A stretch of 64,000 nt of DNA from Lentimicrobium sp. GTDB taxonomy: Bacteria > Bacteroidota > Bacteroidia > Bacteroidales > Lentimicrobiaceae. The stretch's first letter is position 1. Each line of letters opens with the position of its first letter. The stretch covers positions 1 through 64,000 of the forward strand of contig JAHYJC010000007.1 of the NCBI GenBank assembly GCA_019429275.1. Reading direction: 5' to 3'. The position numbers and the translations under genes are program-made. Shown here piece by piece: positions 10,138 through 18,905 of this stretch. The notes under the pieces are model-generated. The model was not told where the DNA came from. It was given only the letters and a program-made list of their open reading frames with translations, and made no database searches.

Positions 10138-10668
10138 ATGGCAATGGAAATTAATATCGACGGGCGTACGGCTCAATTAACAGAACTTAAACGCGATGGC
10201 AGCAAAGTCACCGTTCAGGTGGATGACGAAGTGTATGAAATTGATGCACTGAAGGTTGGCGAAGGAATTTATTCGATAATCTACAAGGGAAAATCCTACA
10301 ACATCGAAATGATTGAAAGTTCTTCGCCCAGACATTACACGGTTAACTCATTTCATAATTCATACGAAGTTGAAGTCATTGATGCACAGACCCGTTACCG
10401 TCAAAGCCGGTCAAAAGGTGATTCAGCCGACAGCGGAAATACGGTAATTTCACCAATGCCGGGCAAAGTGGTAAAAATTCCTGTAAAAGTGGGCGATGCC
10501 GTAGAATCTGGAGTCACCCTGATCATCGTATCGGCCATGAAAATGGAAAGTGAATTTAAAGCCAAATCGTCAGGAGTGGTAAAATCGATTCATGTTGCTG
10601 AAGGCGATACCATTGAGGCAAATAAGGTACTGGTGGTGGTTGAAGAAGGGACGCATCCTCAACCTTAA
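10138..10668 (+). CDS. Biotin carboxyl carrier subunit of acyl-CoA carboxylase
   Basis: This 176-residue protein carries biotin between the carboxylase and the carboxyltransferase. The C-terminal biotinyl domain (about 103-172) has the hallmark AMKM at 133-136, making Lys135 the biotinylated residue, preceded by ISPMPGKV. The N-terminal 90 residues form a second beta-rich region like those that link to the partner subunits in propionyl-CoA carboxylases. Two in-frame ATGs lie at 10138 and 10144; the first is 10 nt from the upstream stop and is used here. The last codons and the stop are made from a CCTTAA-type hexamer array, so the C-terminal tail (HPQP) may be repeat-derived. Confidence 0.92.
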   Translation: MAMEINIDGRTAQLTELKRDGSKVTVQVDDEVYEIDALKVGEGIYSIIYKGKSYNIEMIESSSPRHYTVNSFHNSYEVEVIDAQTRYRQSRSKGDSADSGNTVISPMPGKVVKIPVKVGDAVESGVTLIIVSAMKMESEFKAKSSGVVKSIHVAEGDTIEANKVLVVVEEGTHPQP

Positions 10669-10710
10669 CTTCAACCTTAACCTCAGCCTTAACCTTAACC
10701 TTAACCTTAA
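10657..10710 (+). repeat. Nine-unit CCTTAA hexamer array across a stop codon
   Basis: Nine consecutive hexamers run CCTCAA, CCTTAA, CTTCAA, CCTTAA, CCTCAG and then four CCTTAA. Six of nine are exact. The second unit supplies the TAA stop of the biotin carrier gene (10666-10668), and the rest fills most of the 74-bp gap before the carboxyltransferase gene. Unit gain or loss would change the operon spacing but not the reading frame. Confidence 0.9.
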
Positions 10711-10742
10711 AATAATCCGAAATAATAAATCCGAAATTATAT

Positions 10743-12281
10743 ATGTCAGATCTGGAGGAAATTTACCGCAGGCTCGAAGAACGCAACCACCAGGCAGAAC
10801 TGGGAGGCGGTCTGGAACGAATTGACAAATTGCATAAAACTGGCCGAAATACCGCCCGTGAGCGTATAGAAATGCTACTCGATCCGGGAACCTTTGTTGA
10901 ATTTGATCGCTTTGTGGTGCACCGTGCCCGCGACTTCGATATGGAGAAAAATCTGATCTCCGGCGATGGTGTCGTAAGTGGTCACGGCAAGATCGATGGA
11001 CGCCTGGTATATGTATTTGCCCAGGATTTCACCGTTTTCGGAGGCACCTTAAGCCGTGCCAATGCCGATAAGGTGATCAAAATCATGGATCTTGCCCTTA
11101 AAATGGGCGCTCCCGTAATCGGCCTCAACGACTCGGGCGGAGCCCGCATTCAGGAGGGGGTGGAAAGCCTTGCCGGTTATGCCGATATCTTTTACCGCAA
11201 CGTGATGAGCAGCGGGGTTATTCCCCAGATATCAGCCATCCTCGGCGCCTGTGCCGGTGGCGCAGTTTACAGTCCGGCCATCACCGATTTCATCCTGATG
11301 ACCAAAGACACCAGCTACATGTTTGTGACCGGACCGGATGTGATTAAGACCGTGACCCACGAAGAAGTGACCAAGGAGGAACTCGGCGGTGCCATGACCC
11401 ACAATGCCAAAAGTGGCGTAGCTCATCTGATTGCCGATGGCGATGAGCAGGCCATGATGATGATCCGCGAACTGATGAGTTTCCTGCCATCCAACAATAT
11501 GGAGGAGCCTCCTACCATCAAATCGACCGATGATCCAAACCGTGAAGATGAAAAGTTGCAGGAAATCGTGCCTTTCGATCCCAATAAGCCCTACGACATG
11601 ACCGAGATCATCCACAGTGTGGTTGACGATGGCAACTTTATGCAGATAATGCCGCATTATGCCCAGAATATGATTACCGGATTTGGCCGCCTGAATGGGA
11701 AGCCGGTAGGTATTGTGGCCAATCAGCCCGCTTTTCTGGCCGGTGTACTCGATATCAACAGCTCGGTAAAAGCAGCCCGCTTTGTGCGCTTTTGCGATGC
11801 TTTCAACATTCCGCTTATCACTTTCGTGGATGTACCAGGATTCCTGCCCGGAACTTCACAGGAGTTCGGTGGCATCATCAAGCACGGCGCAAAACTGCTT
11901 TATGCTTTTGCCGAAGCTACCGTGGCAAAAATTACCGTAATCACCCGCAAGGCATATGGAGGAGCTTATGATGTGATGTCGAGCAAGCATATCGGTGCCG
12001 ATGTGAACTACGCCTGGCCCACCGCTGAAATTGCCGTGATGGGAGCCGAAGGAGCCGTTAACATCATCTTCCGCGATAAACTGACTGACGAAAGCAAGGC
12101 CCAGGCTGTGAAAGAATACCGCGAAGTTTTTGCCAGTCCTTACAAAGCTGCTGAACAAGGTTATATTGATGAGATCATTTATCCGAAACACACCCGCCGT
12201 AAACTGATACAGGCGCTGGAGATGTGCAGCAATAAGAGAAAGAGCAATCCACCGAGGAAGCACGGGAATATACCTTTGTAG
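10743..12281 (+). CDS. pccB: Acyl-CoA (probably propionyl-CoA) carboxylase carboxyltransferase subunit
   Basis: This 512-residue protein has the two crotonase-like halves of the carboxyltransferase family and moves the carboxyl group from biotin to an acyl-CoA. Visible signatures are [12 protein letters not shown] (129-140), [12 protein letters not shown] (168-179), [13 protein letters not shown] (362-374) and [15 protein letters not shown] (402-416). In characterised actinobacterial enzymes an Asp at the GGAYxVM position goes with propionyl-CoA use and Ile with acetyl-CoA; here it is Asp410, so propionyl-CoA is favoured. Related sequences also act in sodium-pumping methylmalonyl-CoA decarboxylase. 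The ATP-dependent biotin carboxylase upstream and the lack of a membrane beta subunit here argue for a carboxylase. It would link propionyl-CoA with methylmalonyl-CoA and succinate. Confidence 0.9.
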   Translation: MSDLEEIYRRLEERNHQAELGGGLERIDKLHKTGRNTARERIEMLLDPGTFVEFDRFVVHRARDFDMEKNLISGDGVVSGHGKIDGRLVYVFAQDFTVFGGTLSRANADKVIKIMDLALKMGAPVIGLNDSGGARIQEGVESLAGYADIFYRNVMSSGVIPQISAILGACAGGAVYSPAITDFILMTKDTSYMFVTGPDVIKTVTHEEVTKEELGGAMTHNAKSGVAHLIADGDEQAMMMIRELMSFLPSNNMEEPPTIKSTDDPNREDEKLQEIVPFDPNKPYDMTEIIHSVVDDGNFMQIMPHYAQNMITGFGRLNGKPVGIVANQPAFLAGVLDINSSVKAARFVRFCDAFNIPLITFVDVPGFLPGTSQEFGGIIKHGAKLLYAFAEATVAKITVITRKAYGGAYDVMSSKHIGADVNYAWPTAEIAVMGAEGAVNIIFRDKLTDESKAQAVKEYREVFASPYKAAEQGYIDEIIYPKHTRRKLIQALEMCSNKRKSNPPRKHGNIPL

Positions 12282-12528
12282 GAATTTCGGATTTTTGATT
12301 GCGGATTTCGGATTTTAAAATTGCAATTTCCAATGTCCAATGTCTAATTGATTTCGGAGTGACCTAACAAGTTTTCTTTCAACTTGTTAGGTCTTCTTTA
12401 TTAACTTACGGCCTGGGATTTGGGATTGCGGAATTTATATTTCTAATTTCCAAATCAATTGCGGAATACGGATTTCTAATTTCTAAAGCATAATCACTGG
12501 AAGTTATACCTGTTTTTGGGGACTGCTC
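12282..12528. repeat. Repeat-rich gap with a perfect 13-bp palindrome
   Basis: GACCTAACAAGTT (12361-12373) and AACTTGTTAGGTC (12381-12393) form a perfect 13-bp inverted repeat with a TTCTTTC loop. A TCTTCTTTA run follows, so it could terminate the carboxylase operon. The flanks (12285-12320 and 12411-12487) are degenerate GCGGATTTCGGATTT and TTCTAATTTCC repeats with no coding potential. No other gene is visible in the gap. Confidence 0.75.
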
Positions 12529-14304
12529 TCACACCCCGAACTGCAACTCACTTAAACTCCGGTACAATCCATCCTGAGATTTTAATAATTCCTCATGCGT
12601 GCCTTTTTCCACGATCTGTCCGTGATCAAGCACCAGGATCATATCGGCCTGACGGATGGTGGAAAGCCGGTGGGCAATCACGATGGATGTCCGGCCCTTC
12701 ATCAGTTTTTCCAGGGCATCCTGCACCAGGCGTTCGCTTTCTGAATCAAGTGATGAAGTGGCTTCATCAAGAATCAGGATCCTCGGATCTTTCAATACCG
12801 CCCGCGCAATGGCAACCCGCTGTCGCTGACCTCCGGAAAGTTGTGTGCCACGTTCACCAACCAAAGTATCCAACCCTTCAGGAAACTTGCAGATAAATTC
12901 CCAGGCATTGGCTTTTCGGGCGGCATCTTCTATCATTTCATCCGTTGCTCCGGTTTTGCCGTAGGCTATGTTATCGCGGATGGTTCCACCGAAAAGGAAA
13001 ATATCCTGCGGCACAATGGCCATCTGGCTTCGCAATAAGGAAAGCGGAATGGATTGGTTGTCATTGTCATCGAAGAAGATGTGACCCGATGTGGGCTCGT
13101 AAAGCCTGAGCAACAATGCAACAACCGTAGATTTTCCCGCCCCGCTGGGTCCAACCAGTGCGACCAGTGTATCGGGTTTGATTTCAACATGGATGTCTTT
13201 CAGCACTAAAACTTCCGGCCTTGACGGATAGCTGAACGTAAGATGATCGAACCGGATGCCTCCATGCAGCATCTGATGGTCAGGAAGCGCGGAAAGATCA
13301 ATCACCGGTTCAGGAACTTCATTAAAGATTTCGAGCAAATCCTCGGTGGCACCAATAAATTTCTGCACACGGGCAAATACATCAGCCATCCCGCCAATAG
13401 TTCCTCCGATGAACACCGTATAAATAACAAAAGAAAAGAGTTCTCCGGTTGCGATTTCGCCTGTTCCCAACAGGGAGGCCCCTTTCCAGATTACGGCGAC
13501 TATGGTTCCGAAAAGCCCCAGGATAACAAAGGAGGAGAATGCTCCCCGCAACCGGCCGTTCTTAATCCCGGTTTGGGCAATTTCCTGCGTTTTTGTCCGG
13601 TAGCGGGCCATCTCGAAAAACTCGTTGGTAAAAGCCTTCACACTTTGAATGCCCTGAAGGGTTTCTTCAACCACCGTATTGGAATCGGCCACCTGCGACT
13701 GGGCCAGTTTGCTCAGTTTGCGAATGTACCGCCCGAAAACACCCACCAAAACCATAATGACAGGTAAAATCAGCAGCATAAAAAGGGTAAGTTTCAGCGA
13801 AGTCATCAACATGAGTGAAACGCCACCTACTATGATAATGATTTGCCGGATAAATTCGGCCAGGGTTGAAGTCAGGGCATCCTGTAAAAGGGTAATGTCC
13901 GATGATATTCTGCTGTTCAGTTCCCCTACCCTGCGATGCTGGAAAAACTTCATAGGCAGACGAATCAGGTGGTTGAAGGTATGCTGGCGAAGGTCGGCCA
14001 GGGTTTTTTCAGCTACCCGCACAAAAAGGAAAATCCTGAAGTATGAAAATGTTGATTGAGCGATCAGTACTCCGATAAGTATCAGGGCAATGCGATTGAT
14101 TTCTTCCCCCAGTTTTCCCTGATTTCCATAATCCACCAATTCGCCGAGCAGTTTGGGAAATGCCAGGCTGGCTCCGCTCGAACCCAGCAGAAACAACAAG
14201 CCCAGGCCATACTCCAATCGATAAGGTTTTAAAAATTGGTAAAGTTTAAACAACCTGCGCAAACCGGGCAGGGTGATTTTTCGTTTCAGGGATTCGTCAG
14301 TCAT
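12529..14304 (-). CDS. ABC transporter, fused permease and ATPase (MsbA/LmrA-type exporter)
   Basis: This 591-residue half-transporter has an N-terminal six-helix ABC exporter domain (about 30-325) and a C-terminal ATPase. ATPase motifs are intact: Walker A GPSGAGKS (385-392), signature LSGGQRQR (489-496), Walker B and D-loop ILILDEATSSLD (509-520) and the switch histidine in IVIAHRLST (His545). The family works as a homodimer or heterodimer and exports lipids, peptides or drugs; the substrate cannot be told from sequence. No partner half-transporter is adjacent, so it is probably a homodimer. It is transcribed alone. Confidence 0.9.
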   Translation of the reverse strand: MTDESLKRKITLPGLRRLFKLYQFLKPYRLEYGLGLLFLLGSSGASLAFPKLLGELVDYGNQGKLGEEINRIALILIGVLIAQSTFSYFRIFLFVRVAEKTLADLRQHTFNHLIRLPMKFFQHRRVGELNSRISSDITLLQDALTSTLAEFIRQIIIIVGGVSLMLMTSLKLTLFMLLILPVIMVLVGVFGRYIRKLSKLAQSQVADSNTVVEETLQGIQSVKAFTNEFFEMARYRTKTQEIAQTGIKNGRLRGAFSSFVILGLFGTIVAVIWKGASLLGTGEIATGELFSFVIYTVFIGGTIGGMADVFARVQKFIGATEDLLEIFNEVPEPVIDLSALPDHQMLHGGIRFDHLTFSYPSRPEVLVLKDIHVEIKPDTLVALVGPSGAGKSTVVALLLRLYEPTSGHIFFDDNDNQSIPLSLLRSQMAIVPQDIFLFGGTIRDNIAYGKTGATDEMIEDAARKANAWEFICKFPEGLDTLVGERGTQLSGGQRQRVAIARAVLKDPRILILDEATSSLDSESERLVQDALEKLMKGRTSIVIAHRLSTIRQADMILVLDHGQIVEKGTHEELLKSQDGLYRSLSELQFGV

Positions 14305-14438
14305 TTTGTTGTAAGCTCTGTAAATTTTTAATTCTGCTACTATAACATCGGAAGGGGTGGAAAGTTGATTGCGGATTTACCTTTGGTGAACTCCACTTCG
14401 CTCCGGTTCGGATTGTGGATTACCTTCAGTGAACTTAA

Positions 14439-14537
14439 AAGCCCTGAAAGGGTTACATATAAATAACCATTGGTGAAATGCAGCGAAACCCATGGTTGAT
14501 GGAATCCAACACCTATCAAGCCCTAAAAGGGCGACAT
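14439..14537. repeat. Composite palindromic intergenic repeat (GCCCTGAAAGGG-type)
   Basis: Two short palindromes, AAGCCCTGAAAGGGT (14439-14453) and AAGCCCTAAAAGGGC (14518-14532), bracket a larger imperfect hairpin whose arms are AACCATTGG (14465-14473) and CCCATGGTT (14490-14498). An imperfect direct repeat, GGATTTACCTTTGGTGAACT and GGATTACCTTCAGTGAACT, lies just upstream (about 14374-14436). From memory, similar GCCCT-AAAGGGC elements are dispersed in other bacterial genomes; a genome-wide count was not possible here. Together with the next feature this fills the gene-free stretch 14305-14694. Confidence 0.7.
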
Positions 14538-14570
14538 AAAGAAAAATGTGTATCTAAACATACGGGCCGG

Positions 14571-14638
14571 GTGTCTGACCTCTGACTTCTGACTTCCAGT
14601 ATTTTACTTCTGATTTCTGGCATCCGACCTCTGACTTC
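14571..14638. repeat. Degenerate CTGACTTC short tandem repeat
   Basis: A run of CTGACCT, CTGACTT, CTGACTTC, TACTTCTGATTTC and CGACCTCTGACTTC variants, with a unit of about 7-8 bp, fills the gap before the dead SMP-30 gene. It has no coding potential and no clear promoter sequence. Confidence 0.65.
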
Positions 14639-14694
14639 AAAAGCTATAGGAAAAAGAACTAATTTCATCCTTCAGATTTTAAAAATCTTTCATT

Positions 14695-15604
14695 ATGACC
14701 AGCCAATTTATTGTTTTGCTCTGTATGGTGCTCCAGATTTCCCTTTGAGCCTCAAATCCAAAAAAGTCAAAAATCATTGCAAAAGGAGCCTTTGTAGTTA
14801 AACTGGCTGGAGGGTTCAGTTTTACCGAAGTTCCGGCTACTGACAATCAGGGAAATGTATATTTTACCGATCAGCCAAACAACAGAATCCACATCCGGAC
14901 TATTGATGGAAGGCTGGAAACCTTTCTCGACAATTCAGGACGGGCCAATGGGCTTTTTTTCGACCTCAACGGAAACCTTCTTGCCTGCTCCGATATGGAG
15001 AATGAACTCTGGAGCATCGCTCCAGATAAAACCCATACAGTGTTGGTTTCCGAATTTAACAGGAAAAGGCTGAACGGCCCCAACGACTTATGGGTTCATC
15101 CGGATGGCGGCATTTATTTCACCGACCCCTTATATGTCCGTCCTTACTGGACGCGCAATCCGGAGATGGAGCAGGACGGCGAGCAGGTCTATTATCTTTC
15201 GCCCAACCACAAGACGCTTGTCCGGGTGACTACTGATCTTGAAAAACCAAATGGTATCATCGGCACACCAGATGGTGAAAAAGTTATATGTTGCTGATAT
15301 TGGTGCAACCAAAACCTATGTGTACGAAATCAATCCGGACGGTAGCCTGAAAAACAAAAAGCCCTTTTCTTAACTCGGTTCAGATGGTATGACCATTGAC
15401 CATAAAGGAAACATTTATCTGACTGGAAATGGGGTTACGGTTTTTAATGACCAAGGCATACAAATCGAACATATCAGCGTTGATGCCCCCTGGACCGCCA
15501 ATGTTTGTTTTGGCGGTAAAGAGATGAAGACGCTTTTTATCACGGCTTCAGATGGCCTTTTTGCTGTAGAAATGAAGGTGAAGGGGGTCAGAAAGTTGCA
15601 ATAA
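14695..15604 (+). pseudogene. SMP-30/gluconolactonase/LRE family protein, decayed
   Basis: A conceptual protein of about 300 residues with a hydrophobic N-terminus can be followed through three disruptions. These are a TGA (14746-14748) at codon 18 inside the signal peptide, a frame change at the A-run 15278-15282 (one A too many), and a TAA at 15371-15373 where the family usually has Glu (FSELGSDG-like context). Beta-propeller signatures remain on both sides: GNVYFTDQPNNRI, ANGLFFD, NGPNDLWVHPDGGIYFTD, KPNGIIGTPDGEK, KLYVADIGATKTYVY and SDGMTIDHKGNIYLTG. The family hydrolyses sugar lactones or related esters. Three separate lesions make a single sequencing error an unlikely explanation. Confidence 0.85.
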
Positions 15605-15605
15605 A

Positions 15606-16397
15606 TTAACGCTGCAGTTTGCCAAGCTCTTCCAACATAGCTTCGCCAACTCCAAGAGCTGAAGCAGGGTTCTGTCCGGTTACAAGTCTTTGATCAACAG
15701 TTACATGCTTCTGCCAGATGCCTGACTTCTCAAAAACTGCTCCCCGTTCAATAAGCTTCGTTTCGAGCAGAAAGGGTACGACTTTATCAAGTTGGACTGC
15801 AATTTCCTCCTCATTGGTAAAAGCATTTATTTTTTTACCATCTACCAGATAACTCCCATTGGCTAGCTTAATATTTACCAATCCGGCCGGTCCATGGCAC
15901 ACTGCACTGATTACGCCATTGTTTTCATAAATTTGTCGTGCTATCTCAGCAATTTCAATGTTATCTGCAAAATCCCACATGGTGCCATGCCCACCGGCAT
16001 AATGAATGGCAATGTATCCTGAGGCATTTACTTCGGAGGGTTTTAAAGTATTTTCAACCTTATGCCGGTAAAAAGAATTTTCCCAGAACCTGCGGTTAAC
16101 AGAATCTTCAAGGTTAAAAGCATCAACAGGGGCTTTGCCACCTTGAGGGCTTACAAAGTCAATTTCGTATCCTGCTGAATGAAGCACATCCCAGGGATGG
16201 GTGACTTCAGAAAGATAATATCCGGTTGGCCCGCCATTCTCCCCCTTTTTATCATGACTGGTTACCACAAAAAGTATCTTCTTTCCGTTTTTGTCAGATA
16301 ACACTGATTGTGCTTTCGACCCGAAAGGAATAATTGAACTGGTAAAAATGACAATTATTAAAAAAAAAGTACTTAAGTTGTTTATTGAATTTTTCAT
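15606..16397 (-). CDS. Secreted DJ-1/PfpI (type 1 glutamine amidotransferase-like) protein
   Basis: This 263-residue protein has an N-terminal signal peptide (about 1-30, ending GSKAQS) and a DJ-1/PfpI domain close to the Hsp31/glyoxalase III branch. The nucleophile elbow AVCHGPA places Cys167 followed by His168, and an acidic residue at Glu64 in YYLSEVTHPWD matches the family's conserved position. Relatives act as glyoxalases, deglycases or chaperones; most are cytosolic, so the signal peptide is the unusual point. It is convergent with the dead SMP-30 gene, separated by one base. Exact activity is unknown. Confidence 0.82.
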   Translation of the reverse strand: MKNSINNLSTFFLIIVIFTSSIIPFGSKAQSVLSDKNGKKILFVVTSHDKKGENGGPTGYYLSEVTHPWDVLHSAGYEIDFVSPQGGKAPVDAFNLEDSVNRRFWENSFYRHKVENTLKPSEVNASGYIAIHYAGGHGTMWDFADNIEIAEIARQIYENNGVISAVCHGPAGLVNIKLANGSYLVDGKKINAFTNEEEIAVQLDKVVPFLLETKLIERGAVFEKSGIWQKHVTVDQRLVTGQNPASALGVGEAMLEELGKLQR

Positions 16398-16682
16398 TTA
16401 TTCATGTTTAGATTGTGCTGCATTTTAATTAACAAATGAAGCTACGGACTTCATTGCCGCTCTGTTAAAACAAAAATTTGACAGATTAGTTTGCTGAGTT
16501 TTCAATCCAAGCAGACATTTGAAGCATGAAAGTTCCTCCCATTGCGTCCTGTTTGGATAATTTATCCCGGCCATTTCCTGGTCTTTTGGTCTGTTTCTTT
16601 TTAAAAAATGCAAACCCGTGAGCCGGTTTCCCAAAAAACGGTGTATTCGCCTTTATAAAGAACCCTTCAACTTAATTGTATC

Positions 16683-16817
16683 ATGAAAAATCTGACTTTT
16701 ACCTACCTGTCGGCCTTGCTTTTGGCAACTGTTTTTGTATTTAGTTCATGTAAAAAGGACAAGGATACCGACCCTGACCCAAACCCTGACAACAACAAGC
16801 CTCTGGGATTGAAATAA
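16683..16817 (+). CDS. Tiny 44-residue lipoprotein or remnant of a larger one
   Basis: An ATG opens a 44-codon frame with a lysine-containing N-terminus, a hydrophobic stretch (LSALLLATVFVF) and a lipobox SSC with Cys23. It continues KKDKDTDPDPNPDNN, the usual start of Bacteroidota surface lipoproteins, but ends after NKPLGLK. No homologous continuation was found in the other frames before the glycosyltransferase start at 16914. It is either a real mini-lipoprotein or the leftover 5' end of a deleted gene. The 285-bp stretch upstream (16398-16682) holds nothing else I can support. Confidence 0.5.
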   Translation: MKNLTFTYLSALLLATVFVFSSCKKDKDTDPDPNPDNNKPLGLK

Positions 16818-16913
16818 CTTCTACCGAACCTGATCAATGTTGCATTCTTTAACTTTAGCGCCCCTGTTATCCTGATCACATCTTTTCGTAAATTCGCACC
16901 TCATTTTATTTCA

Positions 16914-18518
16914 ATGAACGCTGCCTTTCTTCAAAAAAACCGCCTCTTTTTACTTCTGGCTATATCATCTGTGGCACGTTTGCTTATTGCAGCATTTACT
17001 GAATTGGGCAACGATGAGGTTTATTACATCAACTACGCGCTCTATCCAGACCTCAGCCACTTTGATCATCCTCCCATGACCGGTTGGGTCATACAACTAT
17101 TCAGCCTAAATCTGTTGTTTGATTCAGAACTATTTATACGCCTTGGAGCCGTTGTTACCGGCACACTGAATACCTGGATTATATTCCTGATTGGAAAAGA
17201 AATAAAGGATGAAACCACCGGCTGGTATGCTGCCTTGCTTTATACGGCTTCATTTTACACCTTTGTCATTTCCGGCATTTTTATGATGCCCGATGCGCCG
17301 CAAACGTTTTTCTGGTTGTTGACACTTCTTCTATTTGTAAAGGCCATCAAAGCCGGTCCCGACGGAAAAGGCGTAAACCGTTTGATTTTGATGGCTGGAA
17401 TAACCGGAGGCCTGGCTTTGATGTCGAAATATACTTCGGTTTTCCTGTTTACCGGTGCCGGACTTTATATATTATTTTTTGACCGGGAATGGCTGAAAAA
17501 ATGGCAGTTATATACAGCAGTTATTATTTCATTTCTGATATTTCTTCCGGTTATTATCTGGAATATCCGTTATGATTTTATCAGTTTCAGTTTCCACACC
17601 GACCGGGTTGAAGTAGTGAAAAACATGCTTCGCCCCGATCTTTTTGCCATTGAACTGGGCGGGCAGATATTTTACAACAACCCTTTTGTCTTCGGCCTGA
17701 TCATTGCCGGAATGCTTGCTTTTTTCAAAAACCGGCTTCCGGAACATAAGTCTTCAATCCGTTATCTGCTTATTACAGCAGCTCCCGTAATCCTGCTTTT
17801 CCTTGGATTTTCATGGTTTCGCCGAACTTTGCCCCACTGGACAGGACCGGCCTATATGACACTAATTCCCCTGGCCGCACTTTTCCTCCGGAATTTTACA
17901 CAAAAAGGAATTGATGGAAGGCTGTTTCCACCTATGATTAAAGCTGCAACGGGATTTTTGGTTTTGATAATTGCGGTAGCACTCTTACAAATCAGTAATG
18001 GTTGGTTTCTGAATAAAGGCATCGACAAAGACACTGGCAAACGCCTGGGAATTAAAGATATAACGCTCGACTTGTATGGATGGAATCAGCTTATTAACGG
18101 CTTTGAACCTGTTTACAAAACCGATACCGCCACCGGCCGAATGCGCAAAGATGCAGTAATTATTCAGCAACGCTGGTTTCCGGCAGCCAACATCGATTAT
18201 TATGTGGCCCGGCCTATGAGAATAAAGCTGCTAACGCTGGCTGAGATTGAACGTACTCATAAATATGCATGGATAACACAGAACCGTGGTGGTTTTTATC
18301 CCGGAATGGATGCTTATTACTTCTCTTCAAGTTATGATTATTCAGATCCGAATCAACTTTACAGGGATTACTTTATCCGCATTGAAGCGCCCGATACAAT
18401 TCCTGTTTTCAGGAATAATGTACTTGTGATGCAACATTATGTCTGGCGGATGAGGGGATTAGTTACCCTGCCTCCTGAAACTCAAACCGGGAATAATCTG
18501 AACATAAGTTCAAATTAA
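16914..18518 (+). CDS. GT39/ArnT-like membrane glycosyltransferase
   Basis: This 534-residue polytopic membrane protein belongs to the PMT_2 (GT-C fold) group, which moves sugars from polyprenyl-phosphate donors to lipids, glycans or proteins. The first periplasmic loop has the conserved acidic pair in LGNDEVYYINYA (Asp34, Glu35) and an HFDHPPMTGW motif (49-58), both typical of ArnT-like enzymes. About ten hydrophobic segments follow, then a soluble C-terminal region of about 170 residues. It stands alone, so the acceptor is unknown; cell-envelope glycan modification is the likely role. Confidence 0.85.
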   Translation: MNAAFLQKNRLFLLLAISSVARLLIAAFTELGNDEVYYINYALYPDLSHFDHPPMTGWVIQLFSLNLLFDSELFIRLGAVVTGTLNTWIIFLIGKEIKDETTGWYAALLYTASFYTFVISGIFMMPDAPQTFFWLLTLLLFVKAIKAGPDGKGVNRLILMAGITGGLALMSKYTSVFLFTGAGLYILFFDREWLKKWQLYTAVIISFLIFLPVIIWNIRYDFISFSFHTDRVEVVKNMLRPDLFAIELGGQIFYNNPFVFGLIIAGMLAFFKNRLPEHKSSIRYLLITAAPVILLFLGFSWFRRTLPHWTGPAYMTLIPLAALFLRNFTQKGIDGRLFPPMIKAATGFLVLIIAVALLQISNGWFLNKGIDKDTGKRLGIKDITLDLYGWNQLINGFEPVYKTDTATGRMRKDAVIIQQRWFPAANIDYYVARPMRIKLLTLAEIERTHKYAWITQNRGGFYPGMDAYYFSSSYDYSDPNQLYRDYFIRIEAPDTIPVFRNNVLVMQHYVWRMRGLVTLPPETQTGNNLNISSN

Positions 18519-18526
18519 TCAGCCTG

Positions 18527-18868
18527 CTAAATTTCCAGTTCATCAATCTTTCCGGGCGGGTCGGCCAATACTGCTTTACCATTGCTGACTACAACCGGTC
18601 TTTTGATAAGGCGTGGATTCTCAGACAAAATGTTATACCAATCATCCTCCTGAATTTCCCTGCCTTTCAGGTTTTCCTTATAGTAATCTTCCTGAACTCT
18701 TACAAGATCGAACGGTTTGATGCCCAGCATTATCACAAGATTGCGAATTTCACCGGGCGTAATGCCCTGACGGATGTAATCTTTTATTTCCGGATTCAAT
18801 CCTTTTCCTTTCAGATGCTCAAGTCCGGCTCTTGATTTCCGGCATTTGGGGTTGTGGTAAATGATCAT
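18527..18868 (-). CDS. ArsC-family (arsenate reductase/YffB-like) protein
   Basis: This 113-residue thioredoxin-fold protein has the family start MIIYHNPKCRKSR with a single cysteine (Cys9) in a CxxS arrangement, and the C-terminal RPVVVSNGKAVLADPP segment. ArsC proteins of the glutaredoxin-linked class use this cysteine to reduce arsenate, but many short relatives (YffB/Spx-like) have other redox roles. No arsenite pump or ArsR regulator is nearby, so arsenic resistance is not supported by context. It is convergent with the glycosyltransferase (8 bp apart) and lies 37 bp downstream of the TPR gene on the same strand. Confidence 0.8.
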   Translation of the reverse strand: MIIYHNPKCRKSRAGLEHLKGKGLNPEIKDYIRQGITPGEIRNLVIMLGIKPFDLVRVQEDYYKENLKGREIQEDDWYNILSENPRLIKRPVVVSNGKAVLADPPGKIDELEI

Positions 18869-18905
18869 ACAAGCAGTTATTAAAAATTCCTGATTCTTAA
18901 AATTA

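Noticed and set aside
10657-10710. CCTTAA units considered as telomere-like sequence.
   Set aside because: The array is internal to an operon and far from any end, and the unit is not the known TTAGGG-type telomere; it is a microsatellite.
16425-16634. A 69-codon frame on the minus strand with an NRTQWEELSCFKC segment.
   Set aside because: No signal peptide, family motif or promoter; composition and position do not support a gene, and it overlaps the leader of the DJ-1/PfpI gene.
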